Shown one piece after another: positions 50,258 through 59,445 of a stretch of 64,000 bases of DNA. Source of the stretch: Fermentibacter sp964564435 (GTDB taxonomy: Bacteria; Fermentibacterota; Fermentibacteria; Fermentibacterales; Fermentibacteraceae); assembly GCA_964564435.1 (NCBI GenBank), contig CAZMAT010000001.1:260110-324109 (forward strand), read 5' to 3'. Position 1 is the first letter of the stretch. Every line of letters starts with the position of its first letter. The position numbers were made by a program, and so were the translations under genes. The notes under the pieces were generated by a model. It was not told the origin of the DNA. It did no database searches and saw only the letters and a program-made list of their open reading frames with translations.

Positions 50258-50617
50258 ATGAAGCATGTGAACGCTGCGACGATCGACGAGTACCTTGCCG
50301 GTCTGCCTGCCGACAGGGCTGCGACGCTGGAGAGGCTTCGCCGGATCATCCTCGAGGAGGCACCGGGCGCGCAGGAGTGCTTCAGCTACGGCATGCCGGC
50401 GTTCCGGTTCGGGAGGCTGGTGCTTGTAGCCTTTGCGGCGCGCAGCGGCCACCTGGCTCTATACCCCATGAGCGGCGGCATCGTCTCGGCCTTCGCGGGC
50501 GACCTGGATGGATTCGACACGAGCAAGGGCACGATACGGTTCCAGCCCTGGAATCCACTACCCGACGAACTGGTCCGCAGGATCGTCAGAGCCAGGATCG
50601 AAGAGATCCGGCGCTGA
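50258..50617 (+). CDS. DUF1801 (YdhG-like) protein
   Basis: A 119-residue small alpha/beta protein: MKHVNAATIDEYLAGLPADR, then AQECFSYGMPAFRFGRLVLVAFAARSGHLALY and the GTIRFQPWNPLPDELVRRIVRARIEE end. This is a DUF1801 fold (YdhG-like) whose role is not known. ATG 50258 follows a GGAGG-like site. It is a typical free-standing accessory gene. Confidence 0.75.
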   Translation: MKHVNAATIDEYLAGLPADRAATLERLRRIILEEAPGAQECFSYGMPAFRFGRLVLVAFAARSGHLALYPMSGGIVSAFAGDLDGFDTSKGTIRFQPWNPLPDELVRRIVRARIEEIRR

Positions 50618-50692
50618 AGGCACGCCCGCCCGGGCCGGCCTGTCCGATCCATGCCGTCGCGAGGCAGACCGGGAGCACCTTCGGCATGCCTG

Positions 50693-51172
50693 CTATCCCT
50701 TGAGCGTCTTCTCCTCCGCCCTGCAGTCGAACAGGTCTGAGCCGCACTTCGGGCACTTAGCGTCGTACCAGGCGAAGGGCTCCCCGCAGGAGGGGCAGGA
50801 CCACCGCACCCGCTGCTCCTCGAGCCAGCTCTCGAGGCCGATCTCTCGTATGCGCCCGAGGTTGGAGAGCACCACCGAGTGGTGCGGGGCATCGTCGTTG
50901 CGGAACTTGACCAGCTTCTCGCAGGGGAACGTGTCGCACTCGGAGCAATTCCCGATCCCCTTCGCCTTCGTGCACGATCTGAAATCGCAGTCGCGGCAGA
51001 AGACTGCCGTCGTATCCGACAGGCAGCCACGGCAGACCAGATCGGCGGGATCCATCTCCCAGCTCTTGGCCAGATCAGCCAGGGTCCCCTTCCGCCCGGC
51101 GTGTATAGTGGGGCATGCGCCGCAGTAGAGCCCGCACGGGGCATCGAAGCGTTGTTCCATCGTCTCCTCCAT
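50693..51172 (-). CDS. Cys-rich DUF3795 zinc-ribbon protein
   Basis: A 159-residue protein with several Cys pairs: APCGLYCGACPTIH, CRGCLSDTTAVFCRDCDFRSC, GNCSECDTFPCEKL, then a C-terminal zinc ribbon CPSCGEPF and CPKCGSDLFDC. The first part matches DUF3795, probably metal binding. Function unknown. ATG at 51172. The last ribbon may bind zinc. Confidence 0.75.
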   Translation of the reverse strand: MEETMEQRFDAPCGLYCGACPTIHAGRKGTLADLAKSWEMDPADLVCRGCLSDTTAVFCRDCDFRSCTKAKGIGNCSECDTFPCEKLVKFRNDDAPHHSVVLSNLGRIREIGLESWLEEQRVRWSCPSCGEPFAWYDAKCPKCGSDLFDCRAEEKTLKG

Positions 51173-51263
51173 CAGGTATTCCTCGGTTCTGCGGAAGAAT
51201 GTCGAAACGGGATCACATGGTCGAGGGAGGGAGAGACGGATCGGCCAGGCGGGTCGTGATGTG

Positions 51264-52064
51264 TCAGTCCGGAGCGGGTGGCTTCCGAGCCACTACGACG
51301 AGCACATGTGACTCGTCGCCGAATGGTCTGCCGGCGAGGCCGTCGAGGAGCCTCATGTCGGTGAACCCGACGGAGGCCAGCAGGTCGCGCATCTCGGTTG
51401 CTCCGTACAGCCTCATTCCGTAGCCGTACTCCCGGCGCTCCGCCCCCCGGAGGAGGATCCAGCGTGAGGAGCTCCAGGCCCAGGCCTCGTCCACCGTCGC
51501 CTCCTCCAGCAGGATGCTCCCGTCGGGGTCCTCGCGCCAGTTCCTCGAACTCCCGGAGGGACAGTATCTCTTCACGACCTCCCTCGGAGTCACCGCGAGG
51601 AGCAGGCTTCCGCCAGGCGCGAGTGACCGGAGGCAGTTCTCCAGCACGAGCCTGTCGTCCGCGGGGTCGGCGAAGTAGCCGAAGGAGTTGTACATGCAGA
51701 TGATGCTGTCGAACGCTTCCGGCTCGACGTAGTGCCTCATGTCATCGCAGACGAACCTCGCATCCAGCCCGCGGGAGGATGCCGATGCGACGGCCTCTTC
51801 GATGAGGTCGGGGTTGAGGTCGACTCCCGTGACGCGACAGCCTTTCGCGGCGAGTTCGAGCGAGTGCCTCCCGAACCCGCAGGCGAGGTCCAGAACCGAT
51901 GCCCCCGGCTCGAGTGCGAGAAGGGAGATCATCCTGGCCGCGGCTTCGACCGAGGAACCGATCAGCCTGTCGCTCCAGATGAACCTGCGGTTCGCGGACC
52001 AGTACTCCCTGTCGCGGAACCATTCTTGGTCGGTCGCGGTCATCTCCCGGCCGGTATCACCCAT
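51264..52064 (-). CDS. class I SAM-dependent methyltransferase
   Basis: A 266-residue methyltransferase; motif I is VLDLACGFGRHSLELA, followed by GVDLNPDLIEEA, motif post I and CMYNSFGYFADPADD (Asp-rich). The acceptor is not predictable. ATG at 52064 with GGAGG a few bases upstream; the open frame to 52154 overlaps the PQQ-repeat gene and is rejected. The N-terminal residues (DQEWFRDREYW) are typical of small-molecule or protein methyltransferases of this clade. Confidence 0.82.
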   Translation of the reverse strand: MGDTGREMTATDQEWFRDREYWSANRRFIWSDRLIGSSVEAAARMISLLALEPGASVLDLACGFGRHSLELAAKGCRVTGVDLNPDLIEEAVASASSRGLDARFVCDDMRHYVEPEAFDSIICMYNSFGYFADPADDRLVLENCLRSLAPGGSLLLAVTPREVVKRYCPSGSSRNWREDPDGSILLEEATVDEAWAWSSSRWILLRGAERREYGYGMRLYGATEMRDLLASVGFTDMRLLDGLAGRPFGDESHVLVVVARKPPAPD

Positions 52065-52087
52065 CCATCCTCCAGCGGTATTGGCAG

Positions 52088-53788
52088 TCACGGCAGGAGG
52101 AGGATCCGCAGAGATGCCTCCGATCGTCCATTCCGCCATGTCACGAAGTAGCATCCCGGCGGCACCGGAGCGCCGTGATCATCACTGCCTCCCCAGACGG
52201 CGGAGTGGGACCCGGCCCCGAGATATCCGCTCGCGAGAGTGTCGACGAGGCGCCCCGCCAGATCGAAGACCTCGAGGGTCGAGTACCCGGAAGCGGGCAT
52301 CTCGAAGGAGATCGTAGTCGAGGAGGAGAACGGGTTGGGCGCGGCCGACAGGCCGGGGATCTCATCTCCGCCCGGCCCTGTCCCGGTCTGAGTCACGGTG
52401 AAGCTCGCCGTGTCGCTCGCGACCACGGCGCCCCCCGACCAGGAGTCGACGATGAGCCCGTTCGGGCCGACATCCGCGTACAGGTCGTCCCTGTAGGTCC
52501 ACTTCAGGCCGGTGCCGAACGCGTAGAGGTTGTAGTCCGTGGAGGCGAAGTACATCACGCCGTCGGTGATGGCCGGGGTGGACTGGAGGCCCATGTACCC
52601 GGGGTTAGGGTCGTAGCTCCAGATCATCTCGCCCGTGGAGGCGTCGGCGGCGTTTATCAAGCCGTATTCCTCCCCGAAGCCTCCCCAGAAGACAACACCG
52701 TCGGCCACAGCAGGCGAACCGTGGATGGATGCAGGGATCGACCAGATGATGGATCCGTCGGACATGTCCAGGGCGGCCAGCACTCCCGGGTCGGGGGGCG
52801 GTGCGACGTATCCGCAGATCACGGTGTTTTCGAACACGGCAGGCGTGGGTTCGACGGGGTACCCGCCGAGCGGTGTCGTCCACTCCAGAGCGCCCGTCAC
52901 GGCGTCGAACCTGTGTACCGCCCCGTCCATCCCTCCGATGTAGATCTTCCCGTCGACGATCACGGGCGAGGTATCATGATAGCCGTCCTCGACCGTCGAG
53001 TTCGACCAGATAACGTCTCCAGTCGAGGCTTCGAGGGCGCACAGCAGACCGCCGTCCTGTTCGGTCCCCACGAAGAACATGCCGTTCCACCCGGCGATGC
53101 AGTTGCCTATACACCCGTCCAGATCCCTGCTCCATAGCACCTGCCCGTTCTCCACGGATAGACAGTACACGGTTGCATCAAAGTCGGGGTTATAGACCGC
53201 CGTCGCGCAAGCCACTCTCCCGTCCATCACGCATGGCGTGCCGCCGTCGTTCACTGCCCCTGGATAGGTCCAGATCCTCGTGCCTGTCAGAGCGTCGATG
53301 CAGTAGAGGGAGTCCGACGAAAGGTACAGCCTCCCGTCGACATAAGACGGCGGATCGTCCGAACCCGCGGTCGGATAGCTCCAGATGACGTCCCCCGTCG
53401 CGGCATCCAGGGCGTAGAGAGTCATCCCCTCGGTGGACGAGTAATAGACAACGCCGTCCACCACGATCGGGTTCACGAACTCGTGCATGCCGCCCGTCAC
53501 CGGCGCCGTCCAGAGAACCTGGTTCGTCATGGGCGCGGGCGATTCCGAGAAGCCGTGATGCACGTTGCTCTGCATGTAGGTTGGCCAGTCCGTGCTCAGC
53601 CTGGGCACGGGGACGAAGGGCTCCCCGTTCAGCGAGAACGTGACCGAGTCGGGCAGAACGTCGTCGTTCCCAACCAGCGTACGGAGCGTCAGCCAGTCGC
53701 CGGCGAAGGTGGCACCGTCGGCCGGTTCGACGATCTCGACTGCCACTGTCGACACGGCGGCGAGGACTAGAATCGGGAAAGTCATCAC
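52088..53788 (-). CDS. secreted PQQ-like beta-propeller protein with C-terminal sorting domain
   Basis: A 566-residue secreted protein (MMTFPILVLAAVSTVAV) with PQQ-like repeats: DAATGDVIWSYPTAGSDDPP, DALTGTRIWTYPG, EASTGDVIWSNST, DAVTGALEWTTPLGG, DASTGEMIWSYDPNPG. These form an eight-bladed propeller-like fold; no pyrroloquinoline quinone ligand is certain. The last 80 residues are the FCB sorting domain: GLSAAPNPFSSSTTISFEM, LEVFDLAGRLVDTLASG, VPPGCYFVTWRNG. The ATG at 53788 has a weak site. Likely outer-surface or exported. Confidence 0.75.
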   Translation of the reverse strand: MMTFPILVLAAVSTVAVEIVEPADGATFAGDWLTLRTLVGNDDVLPDSVTFSLNGEPFVPVPRLSTDWPTYMQSNVHHGFSESPAPMTNQVLWTAPVTGGMHEFVNPIVVDGVVYYSSTEGMTLYALDAATGDVIWSYPTAGSDDPPSYVDGRLYLSSDSLYCIDALTGTRIWTYPGAVNDGGTPCVMDGRVACATAVYNPDFDATVYCLSVENGQVLWSRDLDGCIGNCIAGWNGMFFVGTEQDGGLLCALEASTGDVIWSNSTVEDGYHDTSPVIVDGKIYIGGMDGAVHRFDAVTGALEWTTPLGGYPVEPTPAVFENTVICGYVAPPPDPGVLAALDMSDGSIIWSIPASIHGSPAVADGVVFWGGFGEEYGLINAADASTGEMIWSYDPNPGYMGLQSTPAITDGVMYFASTDYNLYAFGTGLKWTYRDDLYADVGPNGLIVDSWSGGAVVASDTASFTVTQTGTGPGGDEIPGLSAAPNPFSSSTTISFEMPASGYSTLEVFDLAGRLVDTLASGYLGAGSHSAVWGGSDDHGAPVPPGCYFVTWRNGRSEASLRILLLP

Positions 53789-53819
53789 AGGTTCCCTCCG
53801 GCAGAATGGACGATCCGCA

Positions 53820-54443
53820 TCATGGTACCATCTCCCCCCTCGAGTCGAACAGCGTCTTGATCTCAGCCCAGGTGGCGCAGGCCAGGGAACCGCCCCCGCT
53901 GGATCTGATGAAGAAGTCGCCCAGCGTCCACGGCATCCAGCCGCCCGGCCCGCCGTAGAAGCTGTGACAGACGGGTGGCGGCGAAGAGTCGCTCAGGATG
54001 GATGGCCAGCCTCCGCCGGACATCTCGGAGTTTTCCAGGATCCAGAACTGCTCCTCGCAGACGATGGGGGAGGCATAACAGGCGTACACCGCGCCATAGT
54101 GGGTGGCGGTGACGGATGTCTGGTCAAGCTGGGCGGCCGGGCCGGAGGAGTCGCCGTTGTAGATCTCAGAGTAGAACGACGATGTATCCCATGGGTAGCT
54201 CGAGTGGTGGTAGAACCAGTACTCCGAGTTTTCTGCCGGCCACGGTCCCGGTATTCCGAAATCCGTGGTGTTGAACCACACTCCCCTCCACTGCCCGTTC
54301 CATGACAGCCAGCCTGCGGAACCGTCGTCGTAGCTCAGCGTGCCATAAGAGCTGGGCACGTAGAGCCGGTGTTCGAGCCTGAAGCTGCCGCCTGATGCCT
54401 GGGTGACGGCGGTTGCGAGGATCAATGCAGCAATAGATCCCAT
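53820..54443 (-). CDS. secreted protein rich in Trp and Ser
   Basis: A 207-residue protein with a signal peptide (MGSIAALILATAVTQASGG) and a strong site (GGGAGGT seven bases upstream of ATG 54443). The mature part has Trp/Tyr-dense beta segments (SYDDGSAGWLSWNGQWRGVWF, WFYHHSSYPWDTSSF, FIRSSGGGSLACATW), like a secreted all-beta domain common in this lineage. No sorting domain is visible. Function unknown. The longer open frame to 54551 is rejected. Confidence 0.6.
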   Translation of the reverse strand: MGSIAALILATAVTQASGGSFRLEHRLYVPSSYGTLSYDDGSAGWLSWNGQWRGVWFNTTDFGIPGPWPAENSEYWFYHHSSYPWDTSSFYSEIYNGDSSGPAAQLDQTSVTATHYGAVYACYASPIVCEEQFWILENSEMSGGGWPSILSDSSPPPVCHSFYGGPGGWMPWTLGDFFIRSSGGGSLACATWAEIKTLFDSRGEMVP

Positions 54444-54582
54444 CCCGGCCACCTCCCGGTTCCAGCCGCGGAGGCCTCTCCTGGCGGCATCCGCAACCTT
54501 CATGCCGGGGAAAACATATGGCATCGTCCGGAAGGAGTACACTTCCGACAATCCGTCGGGGATTCAGGATGGCTGGATCGGA

Positions 54583-55584
54583 TCAGTCCGTCGGGGGCCT
54601 AACCACCCTCCCGGTCCTCTCGAAGGTCGAGAGCACCCCCATGTGCCTTGCGACCGCCTTCTCGAACCACCGGCCGTGGAACCTTGCGATGTAGTTCAGC
54701 TTCCAGAGGATCCGGCCGATCTGGAACGGTTCGATGGGGTCCTCCGGCCAGTCCAGCAGGTATTCGTAACCCCGCCGGAAGGCCGCGAGCAGGACGGCGT
54801 ACCTTTCGTCGCCGGTCGCCTCCAGCAGGTCCAGCATGGCCATCGCGATGTCGTGGCTGCGGAACCCGTTGACGGTGTCCTCGAAGTCGAACGGATGCAG
54901 CCTTCCGTGGTGCAGTTTGATGTTGTCGTGCCACAGGTCGCAGTGGATCACCCTGAGGTCGGCCCGGTCGATCCGGTCGTAGGCCCTCTCGACGAGACTG
55001 TTCATCCTCAGGACGGCCTCGCGGCTGTCTTTCGGGAGCCGGGCGAGATTCGCCTCGTCGAGCAGCAGGTTCGGCTCGCCGCGTGACAGCCAGTGCTCGA
55101 AGCGCTTCGTCGTGAAGCCGGCAGGAGGCATCCAGGACTTGCCGTGGATGTGCAGCCCGGCGAACAGGAGACCCATCTTCGCGATGCTGGCCTCCGACAG
55201 GTGCCTGCCGAGAATCCTGCCGGGAACCCGTGTCATCAGGGTGACGTGCCTCGGTTCCGGCACCCCGTCGGTCCGGAGTTCGAAGACCGGGAGGCCTTCG
55301 CGCGTGCGGATCACTTCCGGTGCGCCGACATCGGTATCCCTGGCGAGCGCCTCGAGCCACATCGCCTCGGAAACGAGATCGTCCAGAGTGCGCCAGGATG
55401 GATGGCCCAGCCGGAGCATGAGGCGTCGGCCGTCACGGGTCGTCACCCGGTAATGGAGGTTCGTAACGGCGGCATGGAACTCGATCGCCGGGTCATGCAG
55501 CTCGTAGTGCGACAGGGCAAGCTTCGCAAGGGCGAAGAGCCGCCTCCTCCTCCCGGCTGGTGTCAGTGCATCGAATTCTTCCAT
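54583..55584 (-). CDS. APH-like phosphotransferase
   Basis: A 333-residue kinase-like protein of the aminoglycoside phosphotransferase/homoserine kinase II superfamily. The catalytic loop is VIHCDLWHDNIKL (Brenner motif HxDxxxxN) and the metal Asp is in HPFDFEDTV. A short N-terminal lobe with LMLRLGHPSWRT follows. Substrate is unknown: the family includes Ser/Thr, choline and antibiotic kinases. ATG 55584. Confidence 0.8.
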   Translation of the reverse strand: MEEFDALTPAGRRRRLFALAKLALSHYELHDPAIEFHAAVTNLHYRVTTRDGRRLMLRLGHPSWRTLDDLVSEAMWLEALARDTDVGAPEVIRTREGLPVFELRTDGVPEPRHVTLMTRVPGRILGRHLSEASIAKMGLLFAGLHIHGKSWMPPAGFTTKRFEHWLSRGEPNLLLDEANLARLPKDSREAVLRMNSLVERAYDRIDRADLRVIHCDLWHDNIKLHHGRLHPFDFEDTVNGFRSHDIAMAMLDLLEATGDERYAVLLAAFRRGYEYLLDWPEDPIEPFQIGRILWKLNYIARFHGRWFEKAVARHMGVLSTFERTGRVVRPPTD

Positions 55585-55744
55585 ACCGGAGTATCTGCGC
55601 TTACCGCGCGATGGTCAACGAAGAACCGATCCGATGCGTCCGGAAGTCCGGCCTGGTGTCGGCAACACGGTGCAGGCCCGGCATCGGTGACATGGCGCCG
55701 AGGGTTCGTCATCATTGCGAATCCATTTCGGAAGGAGGCGGCGT

Positions 55745-56188
55745 TTGTACTGGAAGCCGGCCCTCCTGGGCGTGGTGTGCTTCCTGGCCCAGACAGGCGG
55801 CAAGGCCTGTGCGGCTGTTCCCTGGCGGACCGCCCAGATCCAGTATTCCTGGCCGCTCAGGCTGGGCGGCGAGATAGGGGTCAACTTCAACAGGTCGTCG
55901 ATCTTCTGGGTGATGACCGGGCCTTTCATCTCGGTTTCTGGCGGCCGGGATGGACTCGGGCTGAATGTCGGCCACAAGGAGTTCCTCCCCATCCTGGCGC
56001 CCATAGCCGCTGGAACAGGCCCGTCCGCACTCTACCTGTGGGACGACGGGGGCTCGACCTTCGTCGGCGCCAGGGCCATCATCTCCATCATGCTCGTATC
56101 GGTCTCCTCCGGAGCCTATCGGAGGGTCTCGGGCGACCTCCACGACGATTGGCTCTTCAGCCTCGGCGTCGGTGCGGGTTTCCCATAG
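55745..56188 (+). CDS. secreted protein of unknown function
   Basis: A 147-residue protein with a signal peptide when started at the TTG at 55745 (YWKPALLGVVCFLAQTGGKACA), which follows GGAGG six bases upstream; an earlier ATG at 55715 is in frame but lacks a site. The mature part is hydrophobic and beta-like (AQIQYSWPLRLGGEIGVNF, SIFWVMTGPFISVSG, ALYLWDDGGSTF). It looks like a small outer-membrane barrel. Adjacent to, and 8 bases from, the 56197 gene. Confidence 0.5.
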   Translation: MYWKPALLGVVCFLAQTGGKACAAVPWRTAQIQYSWPLRLGGEIGVNFNRSSIFWVMTGPFISVSGGRDGLGLNVGHKEFLPILAPIAAGTGPSALYLWDDGGSTFVGARAIISIMLVSVSSGAYRRVSGDLHDDWLFSLGVGAGFP

Positions 56189-56196
56189 GAGGTGCC

Positions 56197-57087
56197 ATGT
56201 CCGGTGTATTTCTCGTCCCGCTGATCATCTCGGCCGGGATCGAGGTCCACGAGTGGGGGGTGCTGACCTGGGACGGCCAGGTCCTGACCTCGGCCGTAGC
56301 CCCTGCTCCGGCAGTGATCGACCCCGGGGAGATGGAGACGGGCGCGCCCGTGCTGTTCTTCCACGGGGACGAGTTCACGGGAACGGTGACCGTGGCCTCG
56401 CCGGGTCTGCTCGACTGCGTCTATCCCGATCCCGATGCAGCGGTGGGTCCGCTGACGGGCCTGCGCGGGCTCGGGTCCTTCATCGGCTGGGAGATATCGG
56501 CGACGCGAGAGGAACCGGCCGGGTACCCGTCGTGCGGGAGCGGTACGGCTCCTCTGGATTCCGACTTCGCGTGGGCTGCGCCCCTGTGGCGCGAGGGCGA
56601 CGCCCTCTACCTGACGAGGGACGACGGCTTCAGCGAAAGGTTCCTCTACTACGCCGGCACCATCAGGCAGGGATCCTTCCCGCCGCCGCTCGCGGGCTTC
56701 GCGGTGGCCAGCGCGGAGGAGGACACCCCCGAGACCGGGATGGTGCTGCTCTTCACGAGGGCCGGATCGGGTGACGTGCACTTCGTCATTGCTCCCGGGG
56801 GCGACGTATCGATGGCCGCCCAGGCCTCGCCCTTCGTCTACTCGTTCGACGAGGTGGTCGCGATCCTCGAGGGATGGGCCGACGGAGATCTGACGCACGA
56901 GGAGGTGCGCGCGCTCTGGCTGACCTGGGAGGTCGAGCTCCTGGGCGGGAGCTGGCCCACCGGCTCGCGGGCCGTCTTCGTGGTGCCCGACGAGCTGGTG
57001 GAGAGGACGAGCACGATCACGGTGGAGCCCGACGGGGATCAGCCCGTGGAGATCAGGCGGTTCTTCCTGGGCATCGTCGACGTCTGA
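56197..57087 (+). CDS. secreted protein with EVHEWG motif
   Basis: A 296-residue protein with AGGAGGT five bases upstream of the ATG. The short hydrophobic N-terminus (SGVFLVPLIISAG) is followed by EVHEWGVLTWDGQVL. The HEWG(V/T) motif recurs in hypothetical secreted proteins of many phyla. The rest is beta-rich (PVLFFHGDEFTGTVTVAS). No enzyme motif is recognised. It ends 7 bases from the convergent barrel gene. Confidence 0.6.
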   Translation: MSGVFLVPLIISAGIEVHEWGVLTWDGQVLTSAVAPAPAVIDPGEMETGAPVLFFHGDEFTGTVTVASPGLLDCVYPDPDAAVGPLTGLRGLGSFIGWEISATREEPAGYPSCGSGTAPLDSDFAWAAPLWREGDALYLTRDDGFSERFLYYAGTIRQGSFPPPLAGFAVASAEEDTPETGMVLLFTRAGSGDVHFVIAPGGDVSMAAQASPFVYSFDEVVAILEGWADGDLTHEEVRALWLTWEVELLGGSWPTGSRAVFVVPDELVERTSTITVEPDGDQPVEIRRFFLGIVDV

Positions 57088-57094
57088 CGGGGGA

Positions 57095-57667
57095 TCAGAG
57101 CCTCGTCCCCACCCCCAGGGAGAGCTCCATCACATCCATCGAGATGTCCATCAGCCGGAAACCGTCATCCTCCAGACAGGTCTCCAGCCAGAGCCACCTC
57201 GCGCCTAGCCCGAGTACGAGGTCGGGAGACAGGTTCCAGTCGACGCCGAGCTGCGCCGAAGGCGTGACGCAGGCGGGCAGGTCGAGGGAATCCAGGCTGC
57301 CGCTCTTCTCCCAGAAGAGGACGGCTCCGCCCCCCGCACCGATGTACACGTCGAACTCGCTCCTCGGCAGAGGCCTGCACTGGACCGCCAGGGTCACCGG
57401 CAGGAACTCCACCGAGCCCATGGGATTGTCCCCGTCCGCCCCTGCGACCTCGTGGGAGGCGTTGGCCACAGAGAGCTCCACTCCGAACATGGGGGTGACG
57501 GCTCTGTACACCGAGCCTGAGATGTAGACGGCGCTGTAGAAGTCGATCTCGTCCGCGGCCGTGTAGGTGTCGATGCCGTCGATGCATGCCCGTGTGGAGA
57601 CGGTCCAGCTCCCGTCGCCGCTCGACGCCGCTGCGGATGCGACCAGGAGAACCAGCAGAGTCCGCAT
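57095..57667 (-). CDS. outer-membrane beta-barrel-like protein
   Basis: A 190-residue protein with a signal peptide (RTLLVLLVASAAASSG). Amphipathic strands follow: SAVYISGSVYRAVTPMFGVEL, LPVTLAVQCRPLPRSEFDVYIGAG, AQLGVDWNLSPDLVLGLGARW. This is the pattern of an OmpW/OmpA-like small barrel. No other function can be read. ATG 57667. Confidence 0.65.
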   Translation of the reverse strand: MRTLLVLLVASAAASSGDGSWTVSTRACIDGIDTYTAADEIDFYSAVYISGSVYRAVTPMFGVELSVANASHEVAGADGDNPMGSVEFLPVTLAVQCRPLPRSEFDVYIGAGGGAVLFWEKSGSLDSLDLPACVTPSAQLGVDWNLSPDLVLGLGARWLWLETCLEDDGFRLMDISMDVMELSLGVGTRL

Positions 57668-57740
57668 CGGAGACTCCCTTCGATCTGCACCCGGCTCCCG
57701 GCCGGGCGGAAGGCCCGCCCGGCCGGCCAGCCCGGATCCG

Positions 57741-59426
57741 CTACCTGAGCAGGGTGGCCATCCTGGAGGCGGAGCCCGAAGGGGTCTCTATGCTCAGGAT
57801 GTAGAGGCCGTCGGGCACCCCGGTCCCGGGGGTCCAGGTGACGTCCAGGGCAGAGGCGCCCGACTCGCCCTCGAAGACGGTCTCGACCAGGCGCCCGGCC
57901 AGGTCGCGCACCTCGATCCTGACATGCGTCCCCCCGGCCACGGCCATCTCCATGGAAACGGACGAAGAGAAAGGATTCGGCCCGAAGCGCCGGACGGACA
58001 GCCCGGGGACGGCCTCGGGGCCTCCCCCGATCCCGGTTCCGGAGAAGACGAAAGTGTCGAACCAGGAGCCGGGGGCGAACCTGGGATGGGCCTCCGAGCG
58101 CCCTGAATCGTCGGTTGCGGCTATGTAGTACTGCACCACGGTACCCGCGGCGGCGCCGGGGATCGAGGCCTGATAGGTGTCCTCGCCCGTCGGGGTCATC
58201 GCCGCCTGCGTGAACGCGCCGGACGTGCCGTACCTGTAGTAGAGCGCGGTCATCGTGAGGCTGTTCGAGGGGTGGCACCGGATGAAGGCGCTCACCGCCA
58301 CGGGCAGGTTCTCGGTCTGGTACTCCGCCACCGGCGTGTGGTCGATCCAGAGCATCTCGGGGTCGGTGACGCCCATGGCGCGGCAGTGCAGCGCATCCGT
58401 GTTCAGCCAGTCGCCGTAGTAGAAGCCGACGATGTCATATCCCGGCAGCGCGGCCTGGTATGACGCTAGGGCGGGGGCGTCGTTGCCCGTGTTCCACGTC
58501 GGGACGTAGACCCTGTCGTTGATGATGATGCTGTTGGTGTAGCCCTCCGTCCCGCTCGAATACACGCGGAACACCTGGTAGGGCGTCCCGTACGGGCCCT
58601 GCATCCCCGAAAGCAGGTCGGCCATCGCCTCGAGGGCCGCGTAGTCCTGGTGGGAGGGGGGGACCTGGAGTATGAGGATCCTGTCGGGCGAGAGCAGCTT
58701 GCCCCAGCAGTCGATGTGGTCGATGTAGGAGGCCTGCGGGTCCTCGGGCGTGAAATAGTCGTCGACGCCGCAGTAGAGCAGCATCTGCGAGTCGACCCAG
58801 TCCTCGTCGCCGCCGTTCTCGTCTATCACGAGCGCCGATGACATGGACGTTCCCAGGCCGCTGGACATGTAGTTGCCGCCAGTGTGGATGATGTCGGAGG
58901 TGTAGACCGGCATGTCCCAGGCGGTGCCGAGGGCGATCGGGAAGTTGTCGTCGTCGGGCCTGGGCCTGTTGTAGTCGAAGTCGAAGATGCCGGCCGAGCC
59001 GTCGTCGAGCATCAGGAACCAGGGGCCGTAGTCCCTCACCCAGATCGAGTTGGTCGGGGCGAAGACGAAGCCCACGTTCGCCATGTTCACGCCCTGGGAG
59101 GTGAACGCCGAGGTCACTCCCGCCTGCTCGGACGACTGGCATATCACCCAGACCTTCGTGTGGTTCGAGAAGTCGACGATGACGGTGTACGGAATACCGA
59201 GGGGCCAGCGTATGAAGACGCCGGTCATCGGCTCGAACTCGCCGGGGCTCCTGACCCCCTCGCCGGGGGGCGGGGTGGCGGAGTTGTAGGTACCTATCTC
59301 GTCGAGCCTGAGCAGCTCCTCCGGGGTGAACCCGATCGGGAGAAGCTCCTCGGTACCGCAGACCGACGTCTCGGCCGATGCCGCGAACGCCATGCCGGCG
59401 GCGAGAAGGACAAGAGCAATCCTCAT
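57741..59426 (-). CDS. secreted peptidylarginine/agmatine deiminase-family enzyme with C-terminal sorting domain
   Basis: A 561-residue secreted protein. After the signal peptide (RIALVLLAAGMAFAASA) a PAD_porph-like domain carries the catalytic layout: RDYGPWF with the substrate Asp, IIHTGGNYMS, YIDHIDCWGKLL (His-Asp), TNSIIINDRVYVP (Asn), and ALHCRAMGV (catalytic Cys). It should remove the imino group of arginine or agmatine. It then has an insertion with a beta domain and ends in the FCB sorting domain (GPNPFSSSVSMEM, VEVRDLAGRLVETV). The first such enzyme known for proteins is from Porphyromonas. ATG 59426. Confidence 0.75.
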   Translation of the reverse strand: MRIALVLLAAGMAFAASAETSVCGTEELLPIGFTPEELLRLDEIGTYNSATPPPGEGVRSPGEFEPMTGVFIRWPLGIPYTVIVDFSNHTKVWVICQSSEQAGVTSAFTSQGVNMANVGFVFAPTNSIWVRDYGPWFLMLDDGSAGIFDFDYNRPRPDDDNFPIALGTAWDMPVYTSDIIHTGGNYMSSGLGTSMSSALVIDENGGDEDWVDSQMLLYCGVDDYFTPEDPQASYIDHIDCWGKLLSPDRILILQVPPSHQDYAALEAMADLLSGMQGPYGTPYQVFRVYSSGTEGYTNSIIINDRVYVPTWNTGNDAPALASYQAALPGYDIVGFYYGDWLNTDALHCRAMGVTDPEMLWIDHTPVAEYQTENLPVAVSAFIRCHPSNSLTMTALYYRYGTSGAFTQAAMTPTGEDTYQASIPGAAAGTVVQYYIAATDDSGRSEAHPRFAPGSWFDTFVFSGTGIGGGPEAVPGLSVRRFGPNPFSSSVSMEMAVAGGTHVRIEVRDLAGRLVETVFEGESGASALDVTWTPGTGVPDGLYILSIETPSGSASRMATLLR

Positions 59427-59445
59427 CGCACCCTCCGTCCTGGAG

